NCBI GenBank assembly: GCA_031262295.1
Contig: JAISIA010000007.1
Span: 1-64,000 of the forward strand
Direction of reading: 5' to 3'
DNA: 64,000 nucleotides
Source of the DNA: Bacteroidales bacterium
GTDB lineage: Bacteria; Bacteroidota; Bacteroidia; Bacteroidales; P3
The position numbers and the translations under genes were made by a program. Below, one piece after another: positions 34,374 to 43,862 of the stretch. The notes under the pieces are model-generated. The model was not told where the DNA came from. It did not search any database and saw only the letters and a program-made list of their open reading frames with translations. Positions within the stretch are counted from its first letter, which is position 1; every line of letters starts with the position of its first letter.

Positions 34374-35387
34374 ATGAGAAAAATAAAAAAGCTATTAATA
34401 ATTCGTTTTAGTTCAATAGGAGATATTGTTTTAACAACTCCAATAGTCCGTTGTTTAAAAAAACAAAGACCAGATATAGAATTGCACTATCTTACTAAGG
34501 AAAGCAATGCTCAAATATTGGAAAATAATCCCTATTTAGATAGGATTATACATTTGAAAGGTTCGTTAAATGAAACTATAAGGGCGTTAAAGAAGGAGAA
34601 ATACGATATTGTAATTGACCTACATAAGAATTTACGCTCCCTTATCATTAGATATTCCCTATTAAAACCTTTTTATTCCTACCCCACTCTTAGATTTAAA
34701 AAATGGTTAATGGTGAAATTTAAGATTAATCTATTACCTAAGGAGCATATTGTTGATAGATATTTCCTCTCTGTTAAGCCCATTGGAATAGAAAATGATA
34801 ATTTGGGTTTGGATTATTTTATTTCCGATGAAGATTTAGTTGCATTAAAAACCCTACCTTTTAATTTTGAGAGCGGATATATTGTTTTTGTTGTTGGAGG
34901 AAAGCATAAGACAAAACAGATTCCAACAAATATTCTAATTGAGCTTTGCAATAGGATTAATTATCCTGTAATTTTGCTTGGAGATAATAGCGATAAGGAA
35001 AAGGCAAATATTATTATGGATAATTCAAAGGAAAGCTCCATTATAAATGCTTGCGGAATATATAACCTAAATCAAAGTGCTGCACTTATAAAATATTCTA
35101 AGGGAGTTATAACTCCTGATAGCGGACTTATGCATATTGCATCTGCTATGGACAAAAACATTATTAGCCTTTGGGGAAACACCACTCCAGCCTTTGGAAT
35201 GTCTCCTTATATGTCCAAATTATCAAAAAGCAAGGTATATATTATTGAAAACTTAACCCTAAAATGTCGTCCCTGTCATCGCTTAGGCTATAATAAATGT
35301 CCTAAAAAGCACTTTTTGTGTATGAATAGCATTAATGTGGATGAGATTTTAAACATTGTTTCATCTTGGGAAAAGGATAAAAATTAA
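34374..35387 (+). CDS. Glycosyltransferase family 9 (heptosyltransferase-like)
   Basis: A 337-residue GT-B fold enzyme of the ADP-heptose:LPS heptosyltransferase family. Features: N-terminal IIRFSSIGDIVLTTPIVRCLKK, the central VVGGKHKTKQIP, and the nucleotide-sugar site VITPDSGLMHIASAMDKNIISLWGNT (split: TPDSGLMHIA). The tail has four Cys (CRPCHRLGYNKCPKKHFLC) as in many family members. It likely adds a core sugar to LPS on the cytosolic face. It sits between sufB and mazG on one strand; the LPS genes proper are elsewhere in the window. Heptose as donor is inferred from the family. Confidence 0.9.
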   Translation: MRKIKKLLIIRFSSIGDIVLTTPIVRCLKKQRPDIELHYLTKESNAQILENNPYLDRIIHLKGSLNETIRALKKEKYDIVIDLHKNLRSLIIRYSLLKPFYSYPTLRFKKWLMVKFKINLLPKEHIVDRYFLSVKPIGIENDNLGLDYFISDEDLVALKTLPFNFESGYIVFVVGGKHKTKQIPTNILIELCNRINYPVILLGDNSDKEKANIIMDNSKESSIINACGIYNLNQSAALIKYSKGVITPDSGLMHIASAMDKNIISLWGNTTPAFGMSPYMSKLSKSKVYIIENLTLKCRPCHRLGYNKCPKKHFLCMNSINVDEILNIVSSWEKDKN

Positions 35388-35410
35388 TGAATGTATAAAT
35401 TAATTGAATT

Positions 35411-36199
35411 ATGGAAGAATTTAAACATAAGGAAGCTGTTAAGAGTTTTGATGAACTTTTAACTATTATGGACGAGTTAAGGGAAAAATGTCCTTGGGAT
35501 AAAAAACAGACCTTTTCTTCTTTGAGTTATCTTACAATAGAGGAAACTTATGAATTGTGTGATGCAATTTTGGAGAATAATTATGAAGAAATCAAAAAGG
35601 AAATTGGAGATCTTCTCTTGCATATAGTTTTTTATTCTAAGATTGGACAAGAGAAAAATGAGTTTGATATTAAGGATGTAATTTCTTCATTAAAGGAAAA
35701 ACTAATAAGAAGACATCCTCATATATATGGGAATGTAGAAGCTAAAACTGCAAGAGATGTTTCCGATAATTGGGAAGAGATAAAATTGAAAGAGGGAAGA
35801 AAATCTGCTTTGGAGGGAGTGCCGAAAAGTTTGCCTTCAATGGTAAAAGCGTATAGGATTCAAGATAAGGCAAGGGGCGTTGGCTTTGATTGGGAAAATG
35901 AAAATCAGGTTTGGGATAAGGTTTTGGAAGAAATTGGGGAGTTGAAAGAGGAATTAGAAAACAATAATAAGGATAGAATTGAAGCAGAATTTGGAGATCT
36001 TCTTTTTGCTCTTATAAATTATTCCCGATTTATTGATATTAATCCCGAGATAGCCTTAGAAAGAACAAATAAAAAGTTTATTTCTCGTTTTAAATTCTTG
36101 GAAAATGAGGTTGAAAAAAGTGGAAATAAACTAAAAGATCTTCCTTTGGAAGAGATGGATGTTTATTGGAATAAGGCAAAAGAGTTAGAAAATAATTAG
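35411..36199 (+). CDS. mazG: Nucleoside triphosphate pyrophosphohydrolase
   Basis: A 262-residue enzyme that hydrolyses (d)NTPs to monophosphates and pyrophosphate, clearing damaged nucleotides and, in some bacteria, lowering ppGpp during starvation. Two MazG domains are visible: the first with CPWDKKQTFSSLSYLTIEET and an EEIKKEIGDLL helix, the second with ARGVGFDW and EAEFGDLLFALINYSR. The Glu/Asp clusters (EExxE, ExxD) bind magnesium. Full length for the family. It lies in a compact run of plus-strand genes from sufB to mnmA. Confidence 0.97.
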   Translation: MEEFKHKEAVKSFDELLTIMDELREKCPWDKKQTFSSLSYLTIEETYELCDAILENNYEEIKKEIGDLLLHIVFYSKIGQEKNEFDIKDVISSLKEKLIRRHPHIYGNVEAKTARDVSDNWEEIKLKEGRKSALEGVPKSLPSMVKAYRIQDKARGVGFDWENENQVWDKVLEEIGELKEELENNNKDRIEAEFGDLLFALINYSRFIDINPEIALERTNKKFISRFKFLENEVEKSGNKLKDLPLEEMDVYWNKAKELENN

Positions 36200-36210
36200 A
36201 AAAGAAAATA

Positions 36211-36846
36211 ATGATAAAGGTATTCGCATTTAATCACTACCAAGTAAATTGTAGTGTCCTTTTTGATGAGAAAAAACAATGTGTAATTGTTGATTGCTCT
36301 TGTCAAAGTGAGAATGAAAAGAAGGTTTTATTAAATTTTATAGAAGAAAATTCCTTAAAAGTAAAACATATATTATTGACTCATCCACATGTTGATCACA
36401 TTTGCGGAGCAGGATGGGCTTGTAAGGAGTTTTCACTTCCTTTATTACTTGGAGCAGACTCTAAAATTATGCTACCCTCAATACAAGAACAGGCATCTAT
36501 GATGGGATTTTATATAGATAATTTTGAAGATTTGAAATTTGAATACATAGATGAAAAAACAAAAATCCTTTATGGAGATAGCACACTTAGGGTTTTCTCC
36601 TCACCCGGTCATTGCATTGGAAGTCTATGTTTTTATAATGAAAAGGAAAAATTTGTTTTAACGGGTGATCTTCTTTTCAAAGATTCTGTTGGAAGGACTG
36701 ATTTGCCTACGGGAAACTATGATTTATTGGTAAAAAGCATTAAGGAGAATCTCTTTACTCTGCCAAATGAAACTATTTGTGTTTGTGGGCACGGACCAAA
36801 TACAACAATTGGTTATGAAAAAGAAAATAATCCTTTTGTGATTTAA
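36211..36846 (+). CDS. Metallo-beta-lactamase-fold hydrolase (glyoxalase II-like)
   Basis: A 211-residue MBL-fold protein. Metal ligands: HPHVDHICG (the HxHxDH motif), SSPGHCIGSLCFY (His), TGDLLF (Asp) and CGHGPNTTIGYEK (His). The size and the last motif match the glyoxalase II-like YcbL group rather than true GloB, which has an extra C-terminal helical domain. Substrate is probably a thioester but not known. It is 12 bases after mazG; mnmA follows after 61 bp. Confidence 0.9.
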   Translation: MIKVFAFNHYQVNCSVLFDEKKQCVIVDCSCQSENEKKVLLNFIEENSLKVKHILLTHPHVDHICGAGWACKEFSLPLLLGADSKIMLPSIQEQASMMGFYIDNFEDLKFEYIDEKTKILYGDSTLRVFSSPGHCIGSLCFYNEKEKFVLTGDLLFKDSVGRTDLPTGNYDLLVKSIKENLFTLPNETICVCGHGPNTTIGYEKENNPFVI

Positions 36847-36907
36847 AGTTTTCTTAAATATAAATCCCTATTAAATTTAGGAAAAATCTTTTATATATTT
36901 TTTAATA

Positions 36908-37972
36908 ATGAATATTGCAGCTTTAGTTTCTGGAGGAGTGGATAGCTCTGTTGTGGTTTATATGTTAAAGGAGCTGGGTTTTACTCCCACAATCTTTTAT
37001 ATAAGAATTGGAATGGAGGATAAGGATGGTTATATTGATTGTCCCAGTGAAGAAGATATAGAAATCACTTCCTTTATAGCAAAGAAATATGGATGCCCTT
37101 TTGAAATTGTATCCTTGCATAAAGAATATTGGGATAATGTAGTTGCATATACAATTGAAGCAGTTAAAAGAGGGCTTACTCCAAACCCCGATATGATGTG
37201 TAATAAGATGATAAAATTTGGAGTTTTTGACCAAAAATGGGGAAAGGACTTTGATAAGATAGCAACAGGTCATTATTGTACAACCACAGATATTAATAAT
37301 AAGACCTTCCTTTCAACGGCTAAGGATAAGAAAAAAGACCAAACCTATTTCTTAGGGCAGGTTAATTATATGCAAGTTTCACGTTTAATGTTTCCAATTG
37401 GAGATTTACTTAAATCAGAAGTAAGAGATATTGCAAAAAAAGAAAAACTACCAAGTGCATTTAGAAAAGATAGTCAAGGGATATGTTTCTTAGGAAAGAT
37501 AAATTACAACGATTTTATAAGGCGATACTTGGGTGAGAAAAAGGGAAAGATAATTGAGAAGGAAACAATGAAAGTTATTGGGGAGCATAATGGCTATTGG
37601 TTTCATACAATAGGGCAAAGAAAGGGTTTGGGTTTAAGTGGCGGTCCTTGGTTTGTTGTAGAAAAAAACATAGAAGAAAACATCCTATACGTATCTCAGG
37701 GATATGACCCAGAAACTCAATATGGCAAGGTTGTAAATTTATCAGCTATGGAATTTATTACTGAAAATCCTTGGGGGGATTTCTCAGATGAGAAAGACAT
37801 AACTTTTAAAATACGTCACACTCCTGACTTTACTAAGGGCAAAATAAGAAAGATTAATGATATTTATAGGATATATTCCTCCGAAAAAATACAAGGAATA
37901 GCACAAGGACAATTTGGAGTTATATATGATAATGATATGAAACTTTGTTTAGGAAGTGGTATTATTGTATAG
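36908..37972 (+). CDS. mnmA: tRNA-specific 2-thiouridylase MnmA
   Basis: A 354-residue enzyme that adds sulfur to C2 of the wobble uridine in tRNAs for Lys, Glu and Gln. The PP-loop is [13 protein letters not shown]; the catalytic Cys pair is in [14 protein letters not shown] and [15 protein letters not shown] and [11 protein letters not shown] are further signatures. Length is normal. The 3' end overlaps the exonuclease gene on the other strand by 11 bases. The sulfur would come from a cysteine desulfurase; SufS is encoded in this window. Confidence 0.97.
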   Translation: MNIAALVSGGVDSSVVVYMLKELGFTPTIFYIRIGMEDKDGYIDCPSEEDIEITSFIAKKYGCPFEIVSLHKEYWDNVVAYTIEAVKRGLTPNPDMMCNKMIKFGVFDQKWGKDFDKIATGHYCTTTDINNKTFLSTAKDKKKDQTYFLGQVNYMQVSRLMFPIGDLLKSEVRDIAKKEKLPSAFRKDSQGICFLGKINYNDFIRRYLGEKKGKIIEKETMKVIGEHNGYWFHTIGQRKGLGLSGGPWFVVEKNIEENILYVSQGYDPETQYGKVVNLSAMEFITENPWGDFSDEKDITFKIRHTPDFTKGKIRKINDIYRIYSSEKIQGIAQGQFGVIYDNDMKLCLGSGIIV

Positions 37973-38591
37973 TAAGCTTTTTTCCCTTTTTCTCTTCTTT
38001 CTTTAATTCCCTTATCAATTGACGCTCCTTCTTTGCCAAATTTTCTTCCCTTTCTACCTTTTTAGAAATCTTTTTAAGCTCATTCAAATTTGATATATTT
38101 AGTATTTGCAATTCTCTTAAAAAGATTTGAGCACAGCCGTATGCATCTGAATCAGCTCTATGATGTGTTAGGTTTATCTTTTCTTGATTACAAAGAAAAT
38201 CTAATGAGTATTTCTGATTATCTTTCCAAGCAAGCCTTGCTGTAAGATAGGAACAAAAGTAGTTGAATTTAGGAATTGGGATTTTATAGTATTGTAATGT
38301 TTTTTTAAGTACTGAAATATCAAAAGCAGCATTATGTGCAACCAAAGTACGATTTGATATAAACGGGGCTATCTCTACCCATAATTTATCAAATTCAGGT
38401 TGGAATTGAACATCTTCCTTTGTTATCTTATGTATTTTTTGAGAATAGAAATGAAAATAAGGATAGCAAGCTGGCTTTATAAGCCATTGTTTTACCAAAG
38501 TAACTTCGGAATTTTCCACTTGGGCAATTCCTAATGAACAAGGATTGTTTGGATCCGCTGTTTCAAAGTCAATGGCAACAAAATCTATCAT
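37962..38591 (-). CDS. DEDDh 3'-5' exonuclease (DnaQ-like)
   Basis: A 209-residue exonuclease. Motifs: Exo I AIDFETAD (Asp, Glu), Exo [12 protein letters not shown] (Asp) and Exo [12 protein letters not shown] (His, Asp), the full DEDDh set. The C-terminus is a Lys-rich tail (about residues 175-209). It is a stand-alone domain, not fused to polymerase or helicase, so a role in repair or RNA trimming is possible; I cannot separate these. Its ATG overlaps the dsbD stop as ATGA, so the two are translationally coupled. Confidence 0.9.
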   Translation of the reverse strand: MIDFVAIDFETADPNNPCSLGIAQVENSEVTLVKQWLIKPACYPYFHFYSQKIHKITKEDVQFQPEFDKLWVEIAPFISNRTLVAHNAAFDISVLKKTLQYYKIPIPKFNYFCSYLTARLAWKDNQKYSLDFLCNQEKINLTHHRADSDAYGCAQIFLRELQILNISNLNELKKISKKVEREENLAKKERQLIRELKKEEKKGKKLTIQ

Positions 38592-40654
38592 TTTTCTTTA
38601 TTAAAATTCTTTTTACCTTCTTCTAAAAAGGCAACAAAGTTATCAACATTCCTATCATAGCCCTTAGGTTTTGCAAGAACGTTTCCATTATAATCCATCA
38701 AGACATATAAAGGTTGAGCATTGGCACCGAAAACTTCCATCTGATAGTTGTGATTTTTCTTTCCCAAAGTCTTTATTATAGTTCCGTTTTTCGTCTTCAC
38801 CCATTCGTCCTCTGGAAGCTTTATTGTATTTACGTCAGCATAAAGAGCAACCATTACAAAGTCTTCTTGCAATATTTTCTTCACCTTATTATCTTCCCAA
38901 ACATAATATTCCATCTCCCTACAATTAGCACAGGTCTTTCCTGTGAAGTCTATAAAGATTGGTTTATTTACTTTCTTAGCATAAAGTTTTGCTTCCTCCA
39001 AATCAAAGAAACCATCAAAGCCCGTAGGGTAATGTAATTGATCGGCATATTTCCTATTTTCTGGAAGCAAATTTCCATTATCCTCCTTTGAAATTGAAGA
39101 GTAGCTTGTTTTATTTTCTAAAACCGTTCTTTCAATATTAAAATCCTGTGTTGTCATAGGAGGAATATATCCCGAAATTGCTTTAAGCGGTGCTCCCCAA
39201 AGACCAGGAATCATATACAAGGCAAAGGAAAAAGAAATTATTGAAAGGAAAAGACGCCCCACACCTATGTGTTCCAAATCGGAATCCCCCTTAAATTTCA
39301 ACTTTCCTAATAGATATAAGCCCAAAAGGAAGAATATGACAATCCACAAAACAAGATAAACCTCCCTATCTAATAATCTCCAATCTGCACTAAGGTCTGC
39401 CATTGAAAGAAATTTAAGTCCAAGGGCTATTTCCAAGAATCCAAAGACTATTTTTACTGTATTTAACCATGAACCTGAATGTAATTTAGAAATTATTTGA
39501 GGAAACATAGCAAGGAGAGTAAAAGGCAAAGCAAAGCCTATTGCAAATCCAAGCATGGATATAAAAAATACAAAAGAATTTGTTGAAGATGACGCTATCC
39601 CCATAAGAGCTGCACCCAAGATTGGACCAGTACAGGAGAAGGAAACCAAGACTGTTGTAAGAGCAATGAAGAATGCACCAATATATCCCCCCTTATCAGC
39701 ATTCTTATCCGAAGAATTTATCCAAGAAGCTGGAAGAGTTATCTCAAATAATCCAAAGAATGAGAAGGCAAAAATCATAAATATGACAAAGAAAATTAGG
39801 TTAGGAATCCAATTTGTTGAGATAATATACATCGCATCCTTTCCTAAAAGCAAGGTAAGAACTAATCCCAATACAGCAAAAATAAATATTATTGATCCTC
39901 CAAAGAAGAAAGCCTCTTTTAAACCCTGCTTTTTGGTTTTCTTTCCCTTCATAAAGAAGGATATTGTCATAGGAACCATAGGGAAAACGCAAGGAGTAAT
40001 CAATGTTAATAAGCCTGCACCAAGAGCAATCAAAAATACCATAAGCATAGAATCTGATTTCTCTTGTGCTTTTTGAATATTTTTTGCATCAATACTCTTT
40101 GTCGTATCATTAATTTCACTCTTTGTTATTTGAGTTTGAGATACATTTTCTGCAATATTTGATTCCGGTTCATCAATAGAAGAAGCAGAAGAAACTATTG
40201 CTTTATTCCCTTTTATATTAAAGCTAAAAGGAACATCATCAGGAGGGATACAGCTACCCTTTTCGCACAATTGGAAATTCACATTCCCGCTTATCTTAAA
40301 ATCTTCCTTAGAAAGAACTAATATCTTTTGACGAAATGTTGCACTATTTTCAAAATGCCTTGAAGAATCTTTTTCAAAAGGATCATATTCTGCAATAGAT
40401 TTTGGTTCTTTTACCCCACCTAATAACTTGTAATTCTTATTTTCTTCAAAGGAAAAGACAATTGGCAACTCAGTACCCTTTGTTTTTTGAGAATAGATGT
40501 GCCATCCCTTATCCAAGGATACATTTAATACTAATTCATAAGTAGAATCACTTAGTTTCTTTTCATTAAATGTCCATTTAGCTTGTGAAAAAACAACGTT
40601 TGAAAACGCTAATACTAAAGCCGCTATTAAAATTATTCCTTTCTTTCCTTGCAT
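38588..40654 (-). CDS. dsbD: Thiol:disulfide interchange protein DsbD
   Basis: The ORF reaches 40747, but the ATG at 40654 gives a proper signal peptide (MQGKKGIILIAALVLAFSN...) and avoids overlap with envC, so about 688 residues. The N-terminal domain (about 25-160) has the redox pair FQLCEKGSCIPPDD; the central part has eight membrane helices with TPCVFPMVPMTISFF and SCTGPILG; the C-terminal thioredoxin domain has GKTCANCREMEYYVW. It passes electrons from cytosolic thioredoxin to the periplasm. The MauE-thioredoxin protein at 30.6 kb is a second thiol system in this window. Confidence 0.95.
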   Translation of the reverse strand: MQGKKGIILIAALVLAFSNVVFSQAKWTFNEKKLSDSTYELVLNVSLDKGWHIYSQKTKGTELPIVFSFEENKNYKLLGGVKEPKSIAEYDPFEKDSSRHFENSATFRQKILVLSKEDFKISGNVNFQLCEKGSCIPPDDVPFSFNIKGNKAIVSSASSIDEPESNIAENVSQTQITKSEINDTTKSIDAKNIQKAQEKSDSMLMVFLIALGAGLLTLITPCVFPMVPMTISFFMKGKKTKKQGLKEAFFFGGSIIFIFAVLGLVLTLLLGKDAMYIISTNWIPNLIFFVIFMIFAFSFFGLFEITLPASWINSSDKNADKGGYIGAFFIALTTVLVSFSCTGPILGAALMGIASSSTNSFVFFISMLGFAIGFALPFTLLAMFPQIISKLHSGSWLNTVKIVFGFLEIALGLKFLSMADLSADWRLLDREVYLVLWIVIFFLLGLYLLGKLKFKGDSDLEHIGVGRLFLSIISFSFALYMIPGLWGAPLKAISGYIPPMTTQDFNIERTVLENKTSYSSISKEDNGNLLPENRKYADQLHYPTGFDGFFDLEEAKLYAKKVNKPIFIDFTGKTCANCREMEYYVWEDNKVKKILQEDFVMVALYADVNTIKLPEDEWVKTKNGTIIKTLGKKNHNYQMEVFGANAQPLYVLMDYNGNVLAKPKGYDRNVDNFVAFLEEGKKNFNKEK

Positions 40655-40701
40655 CTTACTATTTTTTATTCCTATTTTTTTGTATTTATAACTTAAAATA
40701 T

Positions 40702-41976
40702 CTATCTTATCCATAAAGAAGGGTTTTGTTTTGTATTTCCCTTCCATATTTGAAAATTAAATTCAGAAACGTTTTCTTTATCTGTAAATATTGTTCCTAT
40801 CTTTTGTTTTGTGGAAACTTTATCTCCAACCTTAACAATAACATTTGTAATCTTTGCATAAACAGAAAGAAATTCCCCATGACGGATAATTATCGCCTGT
40901 TGCCCATTTGGAAGTAGGAATACCTTTGAAACAACCCCATCAAATATAGCTCTTATGGTTTCATTTTGCGGAGTGCGTATATCAATTCCGTCATTTTCCA
41001 TCATTATTCCCTTTATTTCAGGATGAGGATGCACACCAAATGAACTTGTAACTACTCCTTTTGCACATGGCCAAGGAAGTTTTCCCTTGTTTTGAATAAA
41101 ACTATTGGAAAGAGCAACCTCCTCTGGAGTGGCACTCATTACGTATTTGTCTGCCCCACTCTTTTTTGCATTTGCCCCATCGGAGGCTTTGTTCCCACTT
41201 TTCTTAGCAAGAGCTGTCTGTTTTCTTACCTCTGCTTCAATGGCTGCTTTAATCTGTTGTTGCAATTTTCTTTTCTTTTGCTCCTTTTCCTTAATTTGCT
41301 TTGAAAGTTGCGACTCTTTTTTGGATAGAAGTTTAATATTTTTTTGCTTTTGTGCCTCTTCTGTCTTTAAGGTCTTCTTATTTTTTTCCTCCTGCTGCAA
41401 AAGAGTTTGCTGATTTTGCTTTTTTAATGAAAGTTCTGATGTTTTTTTATCCAATTCACTAAACTTTTCTTCAATTGTTTTCATCATTGTCTTTTGCATA
41501 TCTGCATATTGACGGAAGAAAACATAGCGTTGGTAAGCCTGTTGGTAGCTTTTGGCAGAAAAAATAAAGAGAATCTTATCAGTAGAAGAACGATTCTTCT
41601 GTGCATAAGAAAGCATTTTAGCATAATCTTTCTTCAAAAGCTCTATCTCTTTTTTTAAAGCATTTATTGAACTTTGAGTCTTGTGCATCTCATCGTCCAA
41701 AATGGACATTTGTTGAGAGATATTTGAAATTAATTTCTCTCTTGATAGTATCTTTTTTTTGAGTATGGCAAGCTCAGAGGAAGACATCTTTTTAGTATTC
41801 TTCGTCTCCTTCAAAATAGCATTTATAGAACTTATCTCCCTTTCTAATTTTGCCTTCTCATTTTCCAACTTTTGACGATCTTGTCCAAAAGAAGAAAGAG
41901 ACAAAACAGAAAGACAAATACCAAGAATAAGCCCTCTAAATAATAAATTTAAGTTATTTGTATTTATAAATACCAT
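40702..41976 (-). CDS. envC: EnvC-like murein hydrolase activator with degenerate LytM domain
   Basis: The track start at 42003 is TTG; the ATG at 41976 precedes a signal sequence (FRGLILGICLSVLSLSSFGQ), giving 424 residues. Residues about 35-260 are a long coiled coil rich in Lys, Glu and Gln. The C-terminal LytM/M23 fold (about 300-424) lacks zinc ligands: the usual HxxxD site reads MENDGIDI with Asn, and the usual His-containing loop reads LSVYAKI. EnvC and NlpD activate amidases this way without cutting wall themselves. The amidase at 16 kb is the likely partner. Symbol given for the family, not a proven orthologue. Confidence 0.85.
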   Translation of the reverse strand: MVFINTNNLNLLFRGLILGICLSVLSLSSFGQDRQKLENEKAKLEREISSINAILKETKNTKKMSSSELAILKKKILSREKLISNISQQMSILDDEMHKTQSSINALKKEIELLKKDYAKMLSYAQKNRSSTDKILFIFSAKSYQQAYQRYVFFRQYADMQKTMMKTIEEKFSELDKKTSELSLKKQNQQTLLQQEEKNKKTLKTEEAQKQKNIKLLSKKESQLSKQIKEKEQKKRKLQQQIKAAIEAEVRKQTALAKKSGNKASDGANAKKSGADKYVMSATPEEVALSNSFIQNKGKLPWPCAKGVVTSSFGVHPHPEIKGIMMENDGIDIRTPQNETIRAIFDGVVSKVFLLPNGQQAIIIRHGEFLSVYAKITNVIVKVGDKVSTKQKIGTIFTDKENVSEFNFQIWKGNTKQNPSLWIR

Positions 41977-42213
41977 TAGCAAACCAAAAAATTCAAAAGG
42001 CAAATTTAATAAAAATAATAATTCCTCAGCTTTTATTAGTATAGAAATAGCGAAAAGACAAGTTATATATTACAAATAGGCATTATTTTTATACGAAAAA
42101 TTAAAATTACCATATTTTTTAACATTTCAAACCCTAAAAAACACCCCTTTTTTAACACTTTAGTAAATTTTTTCGCCAAAATTTAACATTTTTTAACATT
42201 TCATTCAATTTTT

Positions 42214-42246
42214 GTCGGCAACCGACCTTTATTTTTCCTAACGGAA
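42214..42246 (+). repeat. CAA-triloop hairpin module inside copy 3
   Basis: GTCGG-CAA-CCGAC, then CTTTATTTTTCCTAACGGAA. Flanks TTCATTCAATTTTT on the left match copy 2 directly, and copy 2 has no module at that place. Confidence 0.85.
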
Positions 42247-42350
42247 TTTCATTTTTTCAAATTATTAATTATCAATACAATCAAAACAAAATTTAATATG
42301 TTTCCCCCGATTTTCAATTAAAAAACTCAAAACCTTATTTTCCCAGAAAA

Positions 42351-42476
42351 AAAACGAAGAAAAATTCAAATAAAACGCTGTTTTATTTTGCTAAAACGAA
42401 GAAATAATTTTCTAAAACGAAGATTTATTTTGCTAAAATGAAGATTTATTTTGCTAAAATGAAGATTTATTTAGAT
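42351..42476. repeat. 21-bp tandem array, locus 6 (6 units)
   Basis: Units at 42351, 42372, 42393, 42414, 42435 and 42456, each exactly 21 bases. Unit 2 is the AAAACGCTGTTTT form, units 5 and 6 read AAAATGAAGATTT. This is the longest array in the window. Confidence 0.93.
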
Positions 42477-42577
42477 ATAATAAGCTAATAATAAGATTAT
42501 TATCTTGAAAGCAAAAATGAAAATAAATTTTGGAAATATTAGAGCTTTATTGCCCTTAAAAGGCTCTTTGTTTTCGG

Positions 42578-42609
42578 CAAAGATATAAAAAAGATTTGAT
42601 ATATGCAAA
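42578..42609 (-). promoter_or_regulatory. Repeat-borne promoter, copy 3
   Basis: On the minus strand TTTG (42609-42606), a 20-base spacer, TATCTTTG (42585-42578). It points toward envC, 600 bases away, through the array. Confidence 0.6.
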
Positions 42610-42613
42610 CGGG

Positions 42614-42665
42614 AAATTTCAGTTTTGAAATTTTGAATTTAACATTTGAAGGAAAAAATGTTAAA
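42614..42665. repeat. Paired inverted repeats at the outer end of copy 3
   Basis: AAATTTCA-GTTT-TGAAATTT (42614-42633) and TTTAACATTT-8 bases-AAATGTTAAA (42638-42665). Both are kept base for base in copy 2 and lie just upstream of the repeat-borne promoter; homology ends right after them. Confidence 0.75.
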
Positions 42666-42864
42666 TATTTTATCATTTATATATTTTCATAGAGCAATTC
42701 AATTGATATTTATTTGTTTATTTATCTTATTTAGGTGTAAAATTTATATCAATATTTGCTTATTTTTCTTATCAAATTATAGATTATATTTACCCTCTTT
42801 ACAAATTGGAAGAAATTTTATTATTTTTTTGCGTTACTGTTGTTATAAAATTGAAATTTTGATG

Positions 42865-42872
42865 TATATTTG
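42865..42872 (+). promoter_or_regulatory. -7 box of the GT2 gene
   Basis: TATATTTG, exact TAnnTTTG match, 49 bases before the ATG at 42922. It lies inside the false N-terminal extension of the ORF track, supporting the later start. Confidence 0.55.
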
Positions 42873-42921
42873 CCTCTTATTTGCTTTTTTTATAAGTAGA
42901 AAATTATTAAAAATCTTAGTT

Positions 42922-43851
42922 ATGAAACTTATAAGTGTTGTTTCGCCATGCTATAATGAGCAGGAGAATGTTGAAATTCTCTACAATAGAGTTAAAGAGC
43001 AGTTTGAGCTTTTAAAAGAGTATTCTTATGAACATATATTTATAGACAATAATTCAACGGATAATACAATAAATATTTTAAAAGATATTGCTAAAAAGGA
43101 TAATAGGGTAAAGGTGATTATTAATTCAAGAAATTTTGGTCATATACGCTCTCCTTATTATGCTATGTTGCAGGCTAAGGGCGATGCAGTAATTTCCCTT
43201 GTTAGCGATTTGCAAGACCCTCCTGAATTAATACCCCAATTTATTCAAAAGTGGGAAGAGGGCTTTAAGATAGTTGCAGGAGTAAAGAAGCAATCGGAGG
43301 AAAATATTTTGTTTTTCCGTCTTAGAAAAACCTATTATAACTTAGTTACAAAACTATCTGATGTTCCTCTTATAAAGAATTTTACAGGCTTTGGCTTATA
43401 TGATAGAGAGGTTATTGAACATCTAAGGGAGATAAAGGACAATTACCCTTATTTTAGGGGGCTTATATGTGAGATAGGTTTTGATAAGGCTCTTATTGAA
43501 TACTCACAACCAAAGAGGAAAAGAGGAATAACAAAGAATAATTTTTTCACTCTTTATGATATTGCAATGCTTGGGATAACCTCACATTCAAAACTTCCTT
43601 TGCGTTTGGCTACAATGGCAGGATTCATTACTGCCTTCCTATCCCTAATTGCTGCAATAGTATATCTTATAATAAAGATAATAAATTGGTATTCTATGCC
43701 TATGGGACAGGCACCTTTGGTTATAGGGTTGTTTTTCTTTTCTTCGGTTCAACTAATCTTTATTGGTATAATTGGAGAGTACATTGGCAATATACATACC
43801 CACGTTATGAATCGCCCTTTGGTGGTAGAAAAAGAGAGAATTAATTTTTAA
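42922..43851 (+). CDS. GT2 polyprenyl-phosphate glycosyltransferase (GtrB/DPM1-like)
   Basis: The track starts at a TTG inside the repeat; the ATG at 42922 begins the true domain (MKLISVVSPCYNEQENVEIL), giving 309 residues. Residues 1-225 are a GT-A domain with DNNSTDNT, the DLQDPPELI acidic motif and FTGFGLYDREVI. Two membrane helices follow (about 237-260, 272-295). This is the GtrB/DPM type that loads a sugar onto undecaprenyl phosphate. The GT-C protein starts 11 bases later, as expected for a donor-lipid maker paired with its user. The sugar is unknown; mannose or glucose is usual in the family. Confidence 0.92.
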   Translation: MKLISVVSPCYNEQENVEILYNRVKEQFELLKEYSYEHIFIDNNSTDNTINILKDIAKKDNRVKVIINSRNFGHIRSPYYAMLQAKGDAVISLVSDLQDPPELIPQFIQKWEEGFKIVAGVKKQSEENILFFRLRKTYYNLVTKLSDVPLIKNFTGFGLYDREVIEHLREIKDNYPYFRGLICEIGFDKALIEYSQPKRKRGITKNNFFTLYDIAMLGITSHSKLPLRLATMAGFITAFLSLIAAIVYLIIKIINWYSMPMGQAPLVIGLFFFSSVQLIFIGIIGEYIGNIHTHVMNRPLVVEKERINF

Positions 43852-43862
43852 TAGACAAAAAT

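Larger units (their letters stand above)
42113..42665 (-). repeat. Long composite intergenic repeat, copy 3
   Basis: Same orientation and order of parts as copy 2, between the divergent envC and GT2 genes. It keeps the upstream inverted repeats, the promoter, the GCCTTTTAAGGGC hairpin, the AAGATAATAATCTTATTATT block, the longest 21-bp array (six units) and the AATGTTAAA tail. Unlike copy 2 it carries a GTCGGCAACCGAC module inside the tail (42214-42246). It was the origin of a false long GT2 start in the ORF track. Confidence 0.9.

Noticed and set aside
39555-40076. Plus-strand 173-residue ORF
   Set aside because: Lies fully antisense to the membrane part of dsbD, and its composition mirrors the reverse complement of helices; no promoter.
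42351-42476. Possible CRISPR array
   Set aside because: The 21-mers are directly tandem with no unique spacers, and no cas gene is in the window.
42646-42921. N-terminal extension of the GT2 gene in the ORF track
   Set aside because: It starts with TTG inside the long repeat, is hydrophobic AT-rich read-through, and a promoter box lies within it; the ATG at 42922 begins the domain.
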